DNA of 36,793 bases from Planctomycetota bacterium. Lineage in GTDB: Bacteria; Planctomycetota; Phycisphaerae; UBA1845. The DNA is taken from contig JAJRSR010000129.1 in assembly GCA_024278695.1 (NCBI GenBank), positions 1 through 36,793 on the forward strand. The letters run 5' to 3'. The notes under the pieces were generated by a model. That model saw only the letters and a list, made by a program, of their open reading frames with translations. It made no database searches and was not told where the DNA came from. Within the stretch, counting starts at the first letter, position 1. Each line of letters opens with the position of its first letter. Shown piece after piece: positions 8,531 to 18,224 of the stretch. Made by a program: the position numbers and the translations under genes.

Positions 8531-10408
8531 ATGGTCGTTGCGACCGAAACAAAGAACACAGACAGGCAGCCTAAAAAGGTTATCGAAGTCAACGAGATCA
8601 CGGTGCGGTTCGCCGGTGACTCTGGTGACGGCATGCAGCTCGCCGGCACCCAGATGACCAACACGTCGGCCATCTTTGGTAACGACATCAGCACCCTGCC
8701 GGATTTCCCGGCAGAGATTCGCGCCCCAGCCGGTACGCTGGCTGGAGTCAGCGGGTTCCAACTGCGGTTTGGGTCACAGAAGGTGCTGACGCCGGGAGAC
8801 CAGGTCAACGCATTGATCGCAATGAACCCCGCCGGTCTCAAGGCCAACCTGTCCGATCTGGAACCCGGCGGCATTCTCGTGGTCAACAAGGATGCCTTCA
8901 CCAAGAGCAACTTGGACAAAGCCGGCTACGAAGCTAATCCGCTCGAAGACGACTCACTCCAAGGCTACAAGCTCTATAGCGTTCCTATCGACACGCTCAA
9001 CAAGGAGGCGTGCAAGGACTCAGACCTCACGGGCCGCGCGGTGGGTCGCTGTAAGAACTTCTTCGCACTAGGCTTGGTTTACTGGATGTACGGCCGACCG
9101 ATGGATGCCAGCTTGTCCTGGATCGAGTCAAAGTTTGGCAGCAAGCCCTCCGTCGCAGACGCCAACGCCAAGGCCTTGAAAGCCGGGTTCTATTTCGGCG
9201 AAACCGCCGAGATGTTCCCCGTTTGCTACCTGATAGCGCCGGCCAAGATCCAACCGGGACAGTACCGTCGCGTAAGCGGCAATGAGGCGACGGCCTTAGG
9301 GCTCATCGCCGCCGCCAGCCAAGCCGGCAAGACCCTGTTCTACGGCACCTACCCGATCACCCCGGCCAGTGACATCTTGCACGAACTCGCACGACACAAG
9401 AACTTTGACGTGCGAACTTTTCAAGCTGAAGACGAAATCGCCGCGATGGTCTCAGTCGTCGGCGCTGCCTATGCCGGAGCGTTTGCGGCGACCGGCACCA
9501 GCGGCCCGGGCATGGCGCTCAAGGGTGAGGCTCTCGGCTTGGCCGTGATGACTGAACTACCGATGGTGATCGTCAACGTGCAGCGCGGTGGCCCGAGTAC
9601 CGGACTACCCACCAAGACGGAGCAATCCGATCTCTTCCAGGCGATGTTCGGCCGAAACGGCGAGGCCCCGCTATGCGTCATCGCAGCCGCCACACCGGCA
9701 GACTGCTTCGGCATGGCCATCGAAGCGTTCCGCATTGCGGTAGCGTTCATGACTCCGGTGATACTGCTGACCGACGGCTACTTGGCCAACGGTGCCGAGC
9801 CGTGGAAACTCCCCGACGTCGCGAGTCTCCCGAAAATCAGCGTCAACCACCCGACCGACCCCGGAAGCTTCTTGCCCTATGGTCGCGACGATAACCTCGT
9901 GCGTCCCTGGGCTATTCCATCAACGCCCGGTCTGGAGCATCGACTCGGCGGACTGGAGAAGCACTTCGAGACGGGTGAAGTCTGTTACGACTTTGAGAAC
10001 CATCACCGTATGACCGAAACGCGTCGCGCCAAGATCGACGGAATCGCCAACGTGATTCCCGATCTCGAGGTCACCGGTGATGCGTCCGGAGAATTGCTCG
10101 TTCTTGGCTGGGGCAGCACCTACGGTGCCATTGCCACGGCCATCGACCGCTGCCACGAGAACGGCGTCAAGGTCTCCAGCGCTCACCTGAAATACCTCGA
10201 CCCGATGCCCAAGAACACGGGCGACGTGCTAAAGCGCTTTAAGCGCGTGCTGATTCCAGAAATGAACCTCGGGCAGCTTCTGCCCATTATTCGTGGAAAG
10301 TTCCTCGTCGATGCCGTTGGCCTGAACAAGGTACAGGGCAAGCCATTCATGGTGGGCGAGATTGAAAATAAGATTACGGAACTCTTGTCGAACGGATCGA
10401 AGTCATGA
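8531..10408 (+). CDS. korA: 2-oxoglutarate (2-oxoacid):ferredoxin oxidoreductase, fused gamma-alpha subunit
   Basis: Gamma domain ITVRFAGDSGDGMQLAGTQ...DFPAEIRAPAGTLAGVSGFQL. Alpha domain GNEATALGLIAAASQAGKTLFYGTYPITPASDILHELA...FQAEDEIAAM, TGTSGPGMALKGEALGLA, ELPMVIVNVQRGGPSTGLPTKTEQSDL. SD AAGAGGAG upstream of ATG 8531. Confidence 0.93.
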   Translation: MVVATETKNTDRQPKKVIEVNEITVRFAGDSGDGMQLAGTQMTNTSAIFGNDISTLPDFPAEIRAPAGTLAGVSGFQLRFGSQKVLTPGDQVNALIAMNPAGLKANLSDLEPGGILVVNKDAFTKSNLDKAGYEANPLEDDSLQGYKLYSVPIDTLNKEACKDSDLTGRAVGRCKNFFALGLVYWMYGRPMDASLSWIESKFGSKPSVADANAKALKAGFYFGETAEMFPVCYLIAPAKIQPGQYRRVSGNEATALGLIAAASQAGKTLFYGTYPITPASDILHELARHKNFDVRTFQAEDEIAAMVSVVGAAYAGAFAATGTSGPGMALKGEALGLAVMTELPMVIVNVQRGGPSTGLPTKTEQSDLFQAMFGRNGEAPLCVIAAATPADCFGMAIEAFRIAVAFMTPVILLTDGYLANGAEPWKLPDVASLPKISVNHPTDPGSFLPYGRDDNLVRPWAIPSTPGLEHRLGGLEKHFETGEVCYDFENHHRMTETRRAKIDGIANVIPDLEVTGDASGELLVLGWGSTYGAIATAIDRCHENGVKVSSAHLKYLDPMPKNTGDVLKRFKRVLIPEMNLGQLLPIIRGKFLVDAVGLNKVQGKPFMVGEIENKITELLSNGSKS

Positions 10409-11427
10409 GTAGCGACAACGCGATGGTACAACTGACGGCCAAAGATTTCGCGAGTAGCCAGGACGTACGCTGGTGTCCGGGGTGCGGAGATTACTCCATC
10501 CTCGCCCAGGTCAAGAAGGTGATGGCCAGCCTCGGCACGATAAAAGAAAACACCGTGTGCGTGTCCGGCATCGGCTGCTCAAGCCGGTTCCCCTATTACG
10601 TAGATACCTACGGGTTCCACAGCATTCATGGCCGCGCGCCGGCACTGGCCACCGGCATTAAGCTCGCCAACCCGGAGCTCAACGTATGGTTGGCCACGGG
10701 CGATGGCGACGGACTCAGCATCGGTGGCAACCACCTGTTGCACGCCATCCGCCGCAACGTGGATATCAACATCCTACTCTTCAACAACCGAATCTACGGT
10801 CTTACGAAGGGGCAGTATTCTCCGACATCACCCCTCGGCAAGAAGACCAAATCTTCCCCGATGGGCTCGGTGGATTTCCCGTTGCACCCGCTTTCCGTGG
10901 CTATTGGCGCAGAGGCCAGCTTCGTCGCGAGGTCAATCGACATCAACACCAAGCACCTCACGGCGACGCTCGAACGGGCCGCGCGCCACAAGGGCACGTC
11001 GTTCATCGAGATCTACCAAAACTGCAACATTTTCAACGATGGTGCGTTTGAATACGCCACCGGCAAGGAAACGAAAGAGGACACCACCGTTTTCCTTGAA
11101 CACAACAGGCCACTCGTCTTCGGCAAGGATGGCTCCAAAGGCATCCGCCTTAACGGCATGAGTCCAGAGATCGTTACGCTAGGCAACGGCATCACAGAGG
11201 ATGACCTGTTGTTCCACGATGAGGCGCTGGCCGAGCCAAGCTTGGCGTACCTCTTGTCTCGGATGCACTACCCCGAGTTCCCCGAACCGATGGGCGTGTT
11301 CCGAGCGGTCGAACGACCAATCTTCGAAGATCTCGTCATGGGCCAAGTCCATAGCGCGGTGAAGTCAAAGGGCAAAGGCGATTTGGCCGCCCTACTCGCC
11401 AGCGGTGAGACCTGGAAGGTCAACTGA
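10405..11427 (+). CDS. korB: 2-oxoglutarate (2-oxoacid):ferredoxin oxidoreductase beta subunit
   Basis: ATGA overlap with korA. Motifs RWCPGCGDYSILAQV, SGIGCSSRFPYY, HGRAPALATGIKLANPEL, TGDGDGLSIGGNHLLHAIRRNVDI, NNRIYGLTKGQYSPTS. Confidence 0.95.
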   Translation: MSSDNAMVQLTAKDFASSQDVRWCPGCGDYSILAQVKKVMASLGTIKENTVCVSGIGCSSRFPYYVDTYGFHSIHGRAPALATGIKLANPELNVWLATGDGDGLSIGGNHLLHAIRRNVDINILLFNNRIYGLTKGQYSPTSPLGKKTKSSPMGSVDFPLHPLSVAIGAEASFVARSIDINTKHLTATLERAARHKGTSFIEIYQNCNIFNDGAFEYATGKETKEDTTVFLEHNRPLVFGKDGSKGIRLNGMSPEIVTLGNGITEDDLLFHDEALAEPSLAYLLSRMHYPEFPEPMGVFRAVERPIFEDLVMGQVHSAVKSKGKGDLAALLASGETWKVN

Positions 11428-11453
11428 CCCCAGGCAGCCCGCCCGCGATCGAA

Positions 11454-13511
11454 CTAGCAATGCTCCAGGCTCGCCTTGGCCGGTCTGCCGACAGTGAAAA
11501 TAAACAGCAGCAAGAACAGAGCGCCCGCACCGAGCCCGTAGTACCACGGCCGGCTGTAAACGCTACACATCACATCGCCAAGACCCATCGCGGCGACTGC
11601 GGCGATCAGCGCGTACGGAATCTGCGTCCAGACGTGCTCCTCATGCGGACAGCCTGACGCAATGGATGAGAGCACAGTCGTATCGCTAATGGGTGAACAG
11701 TGATCGCCAAAGATCGAGCCGGCCAATACGCTACCGACGGCCGCGAAAAAGAGGTTTTGTGCCGCGGCGGTATCCAGCCCGGAATCAGCGGAAAGCCCGA
11801 CCATGATCTGCACGGTCGCCGGACAAAGTATTCCCATGGTCGTCCAGCTTGAGCCGGTGGCAAAGGAGATGATCGCTGCGCTGACAAACACCGCCAGCGG
11901 TGCCCACACCACCGGGAACGCCATCCCCTGCAATCGCGCCGTGACGATTTCACCAAGCATAAGATCATTCTGCACACTGGAAAGCGACCAAGCCAGAACT
12001 AAAATCACGATAGCCGGAAACATGCGGGCCATGCCCTCAAGACCGGCGTCGGCCACACGACGGATGCTGCCCGCTCTGGCGACAATGGTCAGCAGAATCG
12101 CAACGATGGCCGCAAGAAACGCGCCGTAGTAGATCGACAGGTAGGAGTTACTGTTCTCCAAGATCGTCGAAGCCTTCTGCCACAGGGGCATCCCCCCCCA
12201 TGCTTCAGATCCGTCACTAACATTCATCGCGGCGACCGTATCCGGATCGCTCAGACTCGTGCCGATCAAAATGGCGAGCGTCGCAAAGACCAGCGTGAGC
12301 ACCGGTCCGAAACCAAGCCACCATCGCGGCGTCGGCTCGTCCGCTTCCGTGAGCGCGTCGGCCTCTTCGTCCATCCCTACCGGTGCATCAAGCTTGCTGA
12401 CGGCGCGGCTCTGGGATTTTTTCATAGGACCAAAATCACGACCGGTCACGCAAGACAAGAACACGAGAAACAATGCCAGAATCGGGTAAAAACGGTACGG
12501 CAGACTGCTAATAAAGGCAGACATGCCGGTCATGACCTGCCCGGAATCACTGAGTAGGAACGCCGGAGCCGTGGATGCCGTGATCTTGCTAAGACCATCC
12601 TGAATGAATCCAATCTCCGCACCGACCCAGGTACCGATCAGCGCAAGCGACGCCACCGGAGCGGCCGTGGAATCCACAATGTACGCGAGCTTGGCTCGCG
12701 AGATTTTCAGCCTGTCGAACACCGGCCGCATCGTGGGTCCAACGATCATCGTATTGGCATAATCATCAAAAAACACAACGAGACCCGCAGCCCAAGCGGT
12801 TAGCGCGCCGCGGCGCGATGAGCTTGTCTTTCCGCTGACGAGGTTGACCATCCCGGCCGTGCCGCCGTTGGCACCCATGACGCCGACCATAAACCCGATC
12901 AACAACGTGAAGATGATGATCTTCATGTGGTCGGCATGGAGTGCCGCGCCGAGGACATACGTCTCAGCGGCCAAGCGGAATCCGGCGACGACGCTGTTTT
13001 GCCCGGAGAACGCGTGACTCGCGGGAAGGCACGGCACCATCATGAAAGCGCCGGTCAACAAACCAAGAAACAACGCCGGCACGACCTGTCGCGTGAAGAT
13101 CGCGAAGAGAATCGCCACAAACGCCGGCACCAAGACAAACAACCCGTAGCTTTTCGGTTTCTTCGGTACCGAAAGTTGCTCGGAAGGTGTCGTATCGGCA
13201 GGGCTTGCCGCCACGGAAACCCCATCGGACGATGTGTTCGTATCTGTCGCTTCAATCGGCGAGGTCGGAACCTGGGGGGATTCTTGGCTCTTGGTCGCCT
13301 CGGCAATCTTCTTGGTCGTGGCGACGTCAACCGCGGCCGGTGCTTCGTTGGCGGCAGACTGAGCTTTCGCCGGTATTGGCTCTTTCGCTGCACCAGTGGG
13401 TTGCTGCGCGGGAACGGCTGTCGCGTACAATCCTCCGATCGCCGTGAAGGCAAGAAACACCACAAGTCTCGATCTGAGTGGTGTCGCTCCGTACTTTCCG
13501 AAAAGCTGCAT
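11454..13511 (-). CDS. NhaC-family Na+/H+ antiporter with N-terminal signal-like and low-complexity extension
   Basis: Multi-TM protein with GLLTGAFMM, VVFFDDYANTMIVGPTMRPVFDRLKISRAKLAYIVDSTAAPVASLALIGTWVGAEIGFI, SSWTTMGILCPATVQI, GSIFGDHCSPISDTTVLSS. Start ATG 13511 (MQLFGKYG) with GGGAG upstream is preferred over track start 13556. Confidence 0.88.
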   Translation of the reverse strand: MQLFGKYGATPLRSRLVVFLAFTAIGGLYATAVPAQQPTGAAKEPIPAKAQSAANEAPAAVDVATTKKIAEATKSQESPQVPTSPIEATDTNTSSDGVSVAASPADTTPSEQLSVPKKPKSYGLFVLVPAFVAILFAIFTRQVVPALFLGLLTGAFMMVPCLPASHAFSGQNSVVAGFRLAAETYVLGAALHADHMKIIIFTLLIGFMVGVMGANGGTAGMVNLVSGKTSSSRRGALTAWAAGLVVFFDDYANTMIVGPTMRPVFDRLKISRAKLAYIVDSTAAPVASLALIGTWVGAEIGFIQDGLSKITASTAPAFLLSDSGQVMTGMSAFISSLPYRFYPILALFLVFLSCVTGRDFGPMKKSQSRAVSKLDAPVGMDEEADALTEADEPTPRWWLGFGPVLTLVFATLAILIGTSLSDPDTVAAMNVSDGSEAWGGMPLWQKASTILENSNSYLSIYYGAFLAAIVAILLTIVARAGSIRRVADAGLEGMARMFPAIVILVLAWSLSSVQNDLMLGEIVTARLQGMAFPVVWAPLAVFVSAAIISFATGSSWTTMGILCPATVQIMVGLSADSGLDTAAAQNLFFAAVGSVLAGSIFGDHCSPISDTTVLSSIASGCPHEEHVWTQIPYALIAAVAAMGLGDVMCSVYSRPWYYGLGAGALFLLLFIFTVGRPAKASLEHC

Positions 13512-13616
13512 ACGGTTCACTCCCAAGCCTGGGTTGGTGCTCGCCGCACTGACCACGCAGGTATTCGCGAATCCTGTTCGATATTGTCGGCGATTATCCC
13601 GAAGCAGCTCGACGAA

Positions 13617-14141
13617 TCAGCTCGTGATGCCCAAATCGGTCTTGGTGAACAGCGATTCGAACGTAAAACCGGCCGCCTCGATGTTTTCCTGGGCACCCTG
13701 CTGACGATCGATCACGGACACGATACGCTCGACCTTGGCACCGATCTCCGTGATGAGCTTGGCCGCCTCCAACACCTGCCCGCCGGTCGTGGCGATGTCT
13801 TCAACCAAGAGCACGCTATCACCGTCGCACAACTTGCCCTCGAACGGCTTGCTGGTGCCGTAGTCTTTCTTGGCGTTGCGAATAATGACAAACGGCTTTC
13901 CCGTCGCGAGCGAGGTGGCCGCTGCCAATGAGACACCGCCAAGCTCCGCACCGGCGATTAACGTCGTTGTATCCGAGGTATGCTTGGCGAAGAGCGCACC
14001 AAGTGCCGCGAGGATGTCCGGCTGCGTCTCGAAGAGGTATTTGTCCAGATAGTATTTGCTCTTCTTTCCCGAGCGAAGCGTGAAGTCGCCTTCAAGATAG
14101 GCGGTGTCTTTGATTCGTTGCAATAATTCCGTGCGATCCAC
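13617..14141 (-). CDS. pyrE: Orotate phosphoribosyltransferase
   Basis: ELLQRIKDTAYLEGDFTLRSGKKSKYYLDKYLFETQP, PRPP motif VLLVEDIATTGGQVLEAAKLI. GTG start at 14141 with strong SD AAGGAAGG; the track start (14225) is probably too far upstream. Confidence 0.92.
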   Translation of the reverse strand: MDRTELLQRIKDTAYLEGDFTLRSGKKSKYYLDKYLFETQPDILAALGALFAKHTSDTTTLIAGAELGGVSLAAATSLATGKPFVIIRNAKKDYGTSKPFEGKLCDGDSVLLVEDIATTGGQVLEAAKLITEIGAKVERIVSVIDRQQGAQENIEAAGFTFESLFTKTDLGITS

Positions 14142-14244
14142 TTGTGCCTTCCTTCTTGTTGCGCGGCGTCGTATGCCTGTCTTGTTTTCCCGTGGTGTTG
14201 ACGTTCCGCACGGGCAAGCTACCACTTGTCCATGCCACCCATTG

Positions 14245-15675
14245 CTATACGTTCAACTCACTCGCCCTTGACAGCACGCCGCGGTATCGCCGCCGAATCG
14301 GCGACACATAACCCTTGATAAACTCATCAACCTGTTCGGGCGCTCGCCCCACATACTGCTTGGGATTAAGCACTTTCTTAAGGTCTACCTTGGCGAACGC
14401 CGCGTCGCCCGCGAGCCGTCCAAGCAGGTCGTTGGGCTTGCCTTCCATTTTGACCACTGCGGCCGCATCGTGCGAGTGTTTTCGGATACGTTCGTGAAGC
14501 GCCTGGCGATCACCGCCGCCAGCCGCAGCGGCCATCATGATATTTTCTGTGGCCATGAAGGGCAGCTCTGCACGGAGATGCGCGTCGATCACCTTGGGGT
14601 ACACGACCAAACCTCGCGAAACGTTCGTAAGAATAATCAGACTCGCCTCCGTCGCCAGAAACGACTCGGGGATACTGATCCGCTTATTGGCCGAGTCATC
14701 CAAGCTACGCTCAAACCACTGCTCGGCTGCGGTTTGCAATGGAGAGTTTACCAGCGATAGCACCAGCCGAGCGAGCGCCGTCGCGCGTTCGCACCGCATG
14801 GGGTTACGCTTGTAGGCCATAGCACTGGAGCCGATCTGCGATTTTTCAAACGGCTCTTCGATCTCTTTGATGTTCGCCAGAAGCCGGATGTCGTTGCAGA
14901 ACTTATGAACGCTCGTGGCAACGACGGCCAAGGTCGCCGCGATCTGGGCATCGACCTTGCGCGAATACGTTTGCCCCGTGATCGGCTCGACCTGATCGAA
15001 ATCCAGCGCCTTCGCTACCGCACGTTCCAGGCGCAGCACTTTGGCGTGGTTGCCGTCGAACAAATGAAGAAAACTCGCCTGGGTTCCGGTCGTGCCCTTG
15101 ACCCCGCGAAAACGAAGCTTGCTCAGCCGGTCTTCGACTTCTTCCAGATCGCGCACGAAGTCATAGCACCACAGCGCCGCTCGCTTGCCCACGGTCGTCA
15201 CCTGCGCGGGTTGGTAATGTGTGTAGCCGAGCGTGGGGACGCGGCGCTGCTTCTTGGCGAAGGATGCCAATGCATCAATAGTTGTCGCAAGCCAATTGGC
15301 CACTATGCGAAGCGCGTCGCGCATGATGATGAGGTCCGCGTTGTCTACGATGTACGCACTGGTCGCACCCAAGTGGAGGATACCGCGAGCGTCTGGTGCG
15401 ATATCACCCCAGGTGTGCAGGTGGGCCATCACGTCATGCCGCAAGCGTTTTTCGTGCTTGGCCGCACGTTTGAAGTCGATATCGTCGATGGTCCGCTTGA
15501 GCGAAGCGATCTGCTTGGCGGAGATTTTGAGTCCAGCCGCTCGTTCCGCCTCGGCCAGCGCGAGCCAGAGCCGCCGCCATGTGAGAATTCGCCGCCTCGC
15601 TCCGAATAGCTCACACAGCTCCCGCGAGGCGTAGCGTTGAACGAGCGGCGATTCATAGGTTTGGTCGTTGGCCAT
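14245..15675 (-). CDS. purB: Adenylosuccinate lyase
   Basis: MANDQTYESPLVQRYASRELCELFG, HLGATSAYIVDNADLI, TLGYTHYQPAQVTTVGKRA, fumarase/ASL signature SSAMAYKRNPMRCE. Start ATG 15675 rather than track start 15792. Confidence 0.93.
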   Translation of the reverse strand: MANDQTYESPLVQRYASRELCELFGARRRILTWRRLWLALAEAERAAGLKISAKQIASLKRTIDDIDFKRAAKHEKRLRHDVMAHLHTWGDIAPDARGILHLGATSAYIVDNADLIIMRDALRIVANWLATTIDALASFAKKQRRVPTLGYTHYQPAQVTTVGKRAALWCYDFVRDLEEVEDRLSKLRFRGVKGTTGTQASFLHLFDGNHAKVLRLERAVAKALDFDQVEPITGQTYSRKVDAQIAATLAVVATSVHKFCNDIRLLANIKEIEEPFEKSQIGSSAMAYKRNPMRCERATALARLVLSLVNSPLQTAAEQWFERSLDDSANKRISIPESFLATEASLIILTNVSRGLVVYPKVIDAHLRAELPFMATENIMMAAAAGGGDRQALHERIRKHSHDAAAVVKMEGKPNDLLGRLAGDAAFAKVDLKKVLNPKQYVGRAPEQVDEFIKGYVSPIRRRYRGVLSRASELNV

Positions 15676-15878
15676 CGCGTCGTGTGTTGCGTTAATGTTC
15701 CAGCAGGGCTGACCGCGTACCCGATTGGTATTATTGTACGCATCAACGCGCGTCACGCTACCGGTGGCAAACGCGGTCGACCGATGCTTCAAGAGTCGCG
15801 GAGGTGTGGCGGCAGGCCGAATAGACCGGATGGGTTAGCAACCGGATGGTTTGGGAATAACAAAGGTGTGAGTTGTTT

Positions 15879-16814
15879 ATGGAAACTTGGCTGAGACTAA
15901 TCACTGCATCGTCATGTGTATCGCTCGTACTCCTTCTCGGTACGACGTCGTGTACGCTTTCCGGTGGATCAATGGGGCCAATGCCGGGCGGTGATCTTAC
16001 CGCGATGGCCACCATCGACAGCGCAACCGTTGCCTCGGGCGGCTCGGTCGCGCTCTCGGCAAGCGTATCCGGCGGGACGGCACCGTACGTGTTTCGCTGG
16101 GACCAAAATGGTGGCCCGACGGACGTGGCGGTTGCCCCGCCGACGGATGCAAATGTGACAGTTGGACCTCTGACGACATCGGGTCGGTACACGTTTCGTC
16201 TCGTCGTCACGGACCAGACTGGTCGCACCGACGAGGCATTTGTATCGGTCGAGGTCGATGCCGACCTACCCCCAACACCCCAGGTGCTCGTGGAAACGAA
16301 CTTCGGCGATTTCGTGATCGAATTGGATGCGGTGGCCGCACCGGGACACGCGGAGAACCTGCTCGCTTATGTGGACGAGGGTTTCTTCGACGGCCTGCTG
16401 TTTCACCGTAACGCCTGTTCAGATAACGCGGAAACCGGAGAATGTGAACCGTTCGTCCTGCAGGGCGGTGGCTTTGAGCGTATTGACGGAGAGATCGTGC
16501 CGAGGGTGCCGACGCGCGATGAAGTCCAATCCGAAGCCGACAACGGGCTAAGTAGCTCTGTCGTATACTCGGTCTCCCTGGCCCTGTCCGGTGGTGATCC
16601 GAATTCGGGCACCTCGCAGTTTTTCATCAACCTGAAGGACAACGGCTTTCTCGATGCTCAGGGCTTCACGACTTTCGGTATGGTGGTCGAAGGAACAGAC
16701 ATCGTGGACGCGATCGTAGCGATGGCAACAACGGACAGCCCGATTCTAACCGGCGAGGTGTCGCTCCCGGTGGAAGACGTTATCATCGAACGAATGTCGC
16801 GCGTCGCCCCGTAG
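15879..16814 (+). CDS. Lipoprotein with Ig/PKD-like N-domain and cyclophilin-type peptidyl-prolyl isomerase domain
   Basis: Lipobox-like LLLGTTSC, PKD/Ig-like repeat (SGGTAPYVFRWDQNGG...GRYTFRLVVTDQTGRTDEAFVSVEV), then cyclophilin domain VLVETNFGDFVIELDAVAAPGHAENLLAYVDEGFFDGLLFHR...FVLQGGGF...GTSQFFINLKDN...FTTFGMVVEG. Confidence 0.85.
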   Translation: METWLRLITASSCVSLVLLLGTTSCTLSGGSMGPMPGGDLTAMATIDSATVASGGSVALSASVSGGTAPYVFRWDQNGGPTDVAVAPPTDANVTVGPLTTSGRYTFRLVVTDQTGRTDEAFVSVEVDADLPPTPQVLVETNFGDFVIELDAVAAPGHAENLLAYVDEGFFDGLLFHRNACSDNAETGECEPFVLQGGGFERIDGEIVPRVPTRDEVQSEADNGLSSSVVYSVSLALSGGDPNSGTSQFFINLKDNGFLDAQGFTTFGMVVEGTDIVDAIVAMATTDSPILTGEVSLPVEDVIIERMSRVAP

Positions 16815-16895
16815 TAGGACTGAGCCGCATTGCGGGGAATGGGAATGCGTAGCACTTGGCTCGCGTGGTGACGCGACAATCGGAGTTAGCAAAGA

Positions 16896-18012
16896 ATGGC
16901 GTACTGCGAAAACCCTACCGAAACCCTAAAATCCCTGACCGCTCGGATCGTAGCTATCCGGGACTCTCTTTGACTTCCCAGCCAAAGAAGCTGCCCTGAC
17001 CGCCGTTGAAGGCGAGATGGCCGCACCCGATCTCTGGGACAACCCCGAAAACGCAAAGCAGACCGTCGATCGGTTAAAGGCATTGAAAGCCGTGGTGGAC
17101 CCAGTGCGTGATGCCGGCGCGCAGGCGGATGACCTGTCGGCCATGCTGGAGCTACTGGCTGAGGGCGACGACGACGACGTGCTTGCAGAGCTGCACGACG
17201 GGCTGGAGGCGTTGGACAAGGCCGTCGGACGCGTGGAGTTGTTGACGCTTCTGTCTCGGCCTGACGATTCAAGCAATGCGTATTTCAACATTCAAGCCGG
17301 CACCGGCGGCGACGACGCTTGCGATTGGGCCGAGATGCTGCTACGCATGTACCTGCGTTACTTCGAACGGAGCGGCTACGCGATCGAGGAACTCGCCATG
17401 CGACACGGCGAGAACGCAGGGATTCAATCGTGCAGTTTTCTCATTAAGGGACCATACGCTTACGGCTGTTTGTCTTGTGAAACAGGTGTCCACCGCCTGG
17501 TACGCATCTCGCCGTTTTCCGCACAGGGCAAACGCGAAACGAGTTTCGCATCGGTGGATGTGCAGCCGGAGATCGGCGACATCGAGATCGAGGTGAACTG
17601 GGACGACGACGTGCGCGAAGACACCTACCGGGCCAGCGGATCGGGCGGTCAGCACGTCAACAAAACCTCGTCGGCGGTGCGGCTCACACACCTAGCGACG
17701 AACTTGGTGGCACAGTGTCAGACCGAACGTTCGCAGCACAAGAACCGCGCGACAGCCAGGAAGATGCTCCAGTCGCGCCTCTACCTCTTCGAGCAGGCCA
17801 AACGCGACACCGAGCTAGCGAAGATCTACAGTGAAAAGGGGCAGATCGGCTGGGGCAACTCGATCCGCAGCTATTTTTTGTATCCCGAACAGCGCGTAAA
17901 GGATGCACGGACCTCTGTGAACACATCGGACACAACCGGCGTCTTGGACGGCGACATCCAGCAGTTCATCGACGCAGAGCTTCGCCGCAGAGCCGCAGCG
18001 CGGCACAAGTAG
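16896..18012 (+). CDS. prfB: Peptide chain release factor 2, expressed through a programmed +1 ribosomal frameshift
   Basis: ATG 16896 opens MAYCENPTETLKSLTARIVAIRDSL followed by in-frame TGA at 16971-16973 in CTT TGA C. Slipping +1 (skipping T16971) gives ...DSL-DFPAKEAALTAVEGEMAAPDLWDNPENA, continuous with ORF 17017-18012. RF2 SPF motif (VRISPFSAQGKRETSF) and GGQ (ASGSGGQHVNKTSSAVRLTH) present. Confidence 0.95.
16962..16976 (+). promoter_or_regulatory. prfB programmed +1 frameshift site (CTT TGA C)
   Basis: Sequence GACTCTCTTTGACTT. CTT TGA C is identical to the canonical bacterial prfB slip site; a weak G-rich element (CGGGA) lies just upstream. Confidence 0.92.
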
Positions 18013-18069
18013 CCCATAGCCACGATTGTTGCCCATACCACCCCACCCAAGGCCGCCCAAACGGTCTTG

Positions 18070-18096
18070 CCCCCCCCTCCCCCCCCCAAAAAAAAA
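18070..18096. repeat. Homopolymer tract C8-T-C9-A9 in prfB/beta-helix gene intergenic region
   Basis: Direct reading: cccccccc t ccccccccc aaaaaaaaa. Confidence 0.9.
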
Positions 18097-18155
18097 CGAA
18101 GCTCGCGTAATTTTCATTGCATTCGTAACGCGATACAGGTAGGCTCGGTGTCGTG

Positions 18156-18198
18156 GGCATCCAATTCGGCTGGCCGTAGGCGTCCAATTCGGCCGAAT
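18156..18198. repeat. Tandem 15-mer GGC[A/G]TCCAATTCGGC (two copies, 23-bp period), second copy overlapping a 12-bp palindrome
   Basis: ggcatccaattcggc at 18156-18170 and ggcgtccaattcggc at 18179-18193; palindrome ATTCGGCCGAAT at 18187-18198. Confidence 0.75.
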
Positions 18199-18224
18199 GT
18201 GCGGGCCTTTTAGGGAGAGCGAAA

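Noticed and set aside
12927-13931. 334-aa + strand ORF antisense to NhaC and pyrE
   Set aside because: Arg/Gly-rich shadow ORF opposite two confidently identified genes; no family resemblance.
14905-15609. 234-aa + strand ORF opposite purB
   Set aside because: Antisense to purB, whose protein motifs are unambiguous.
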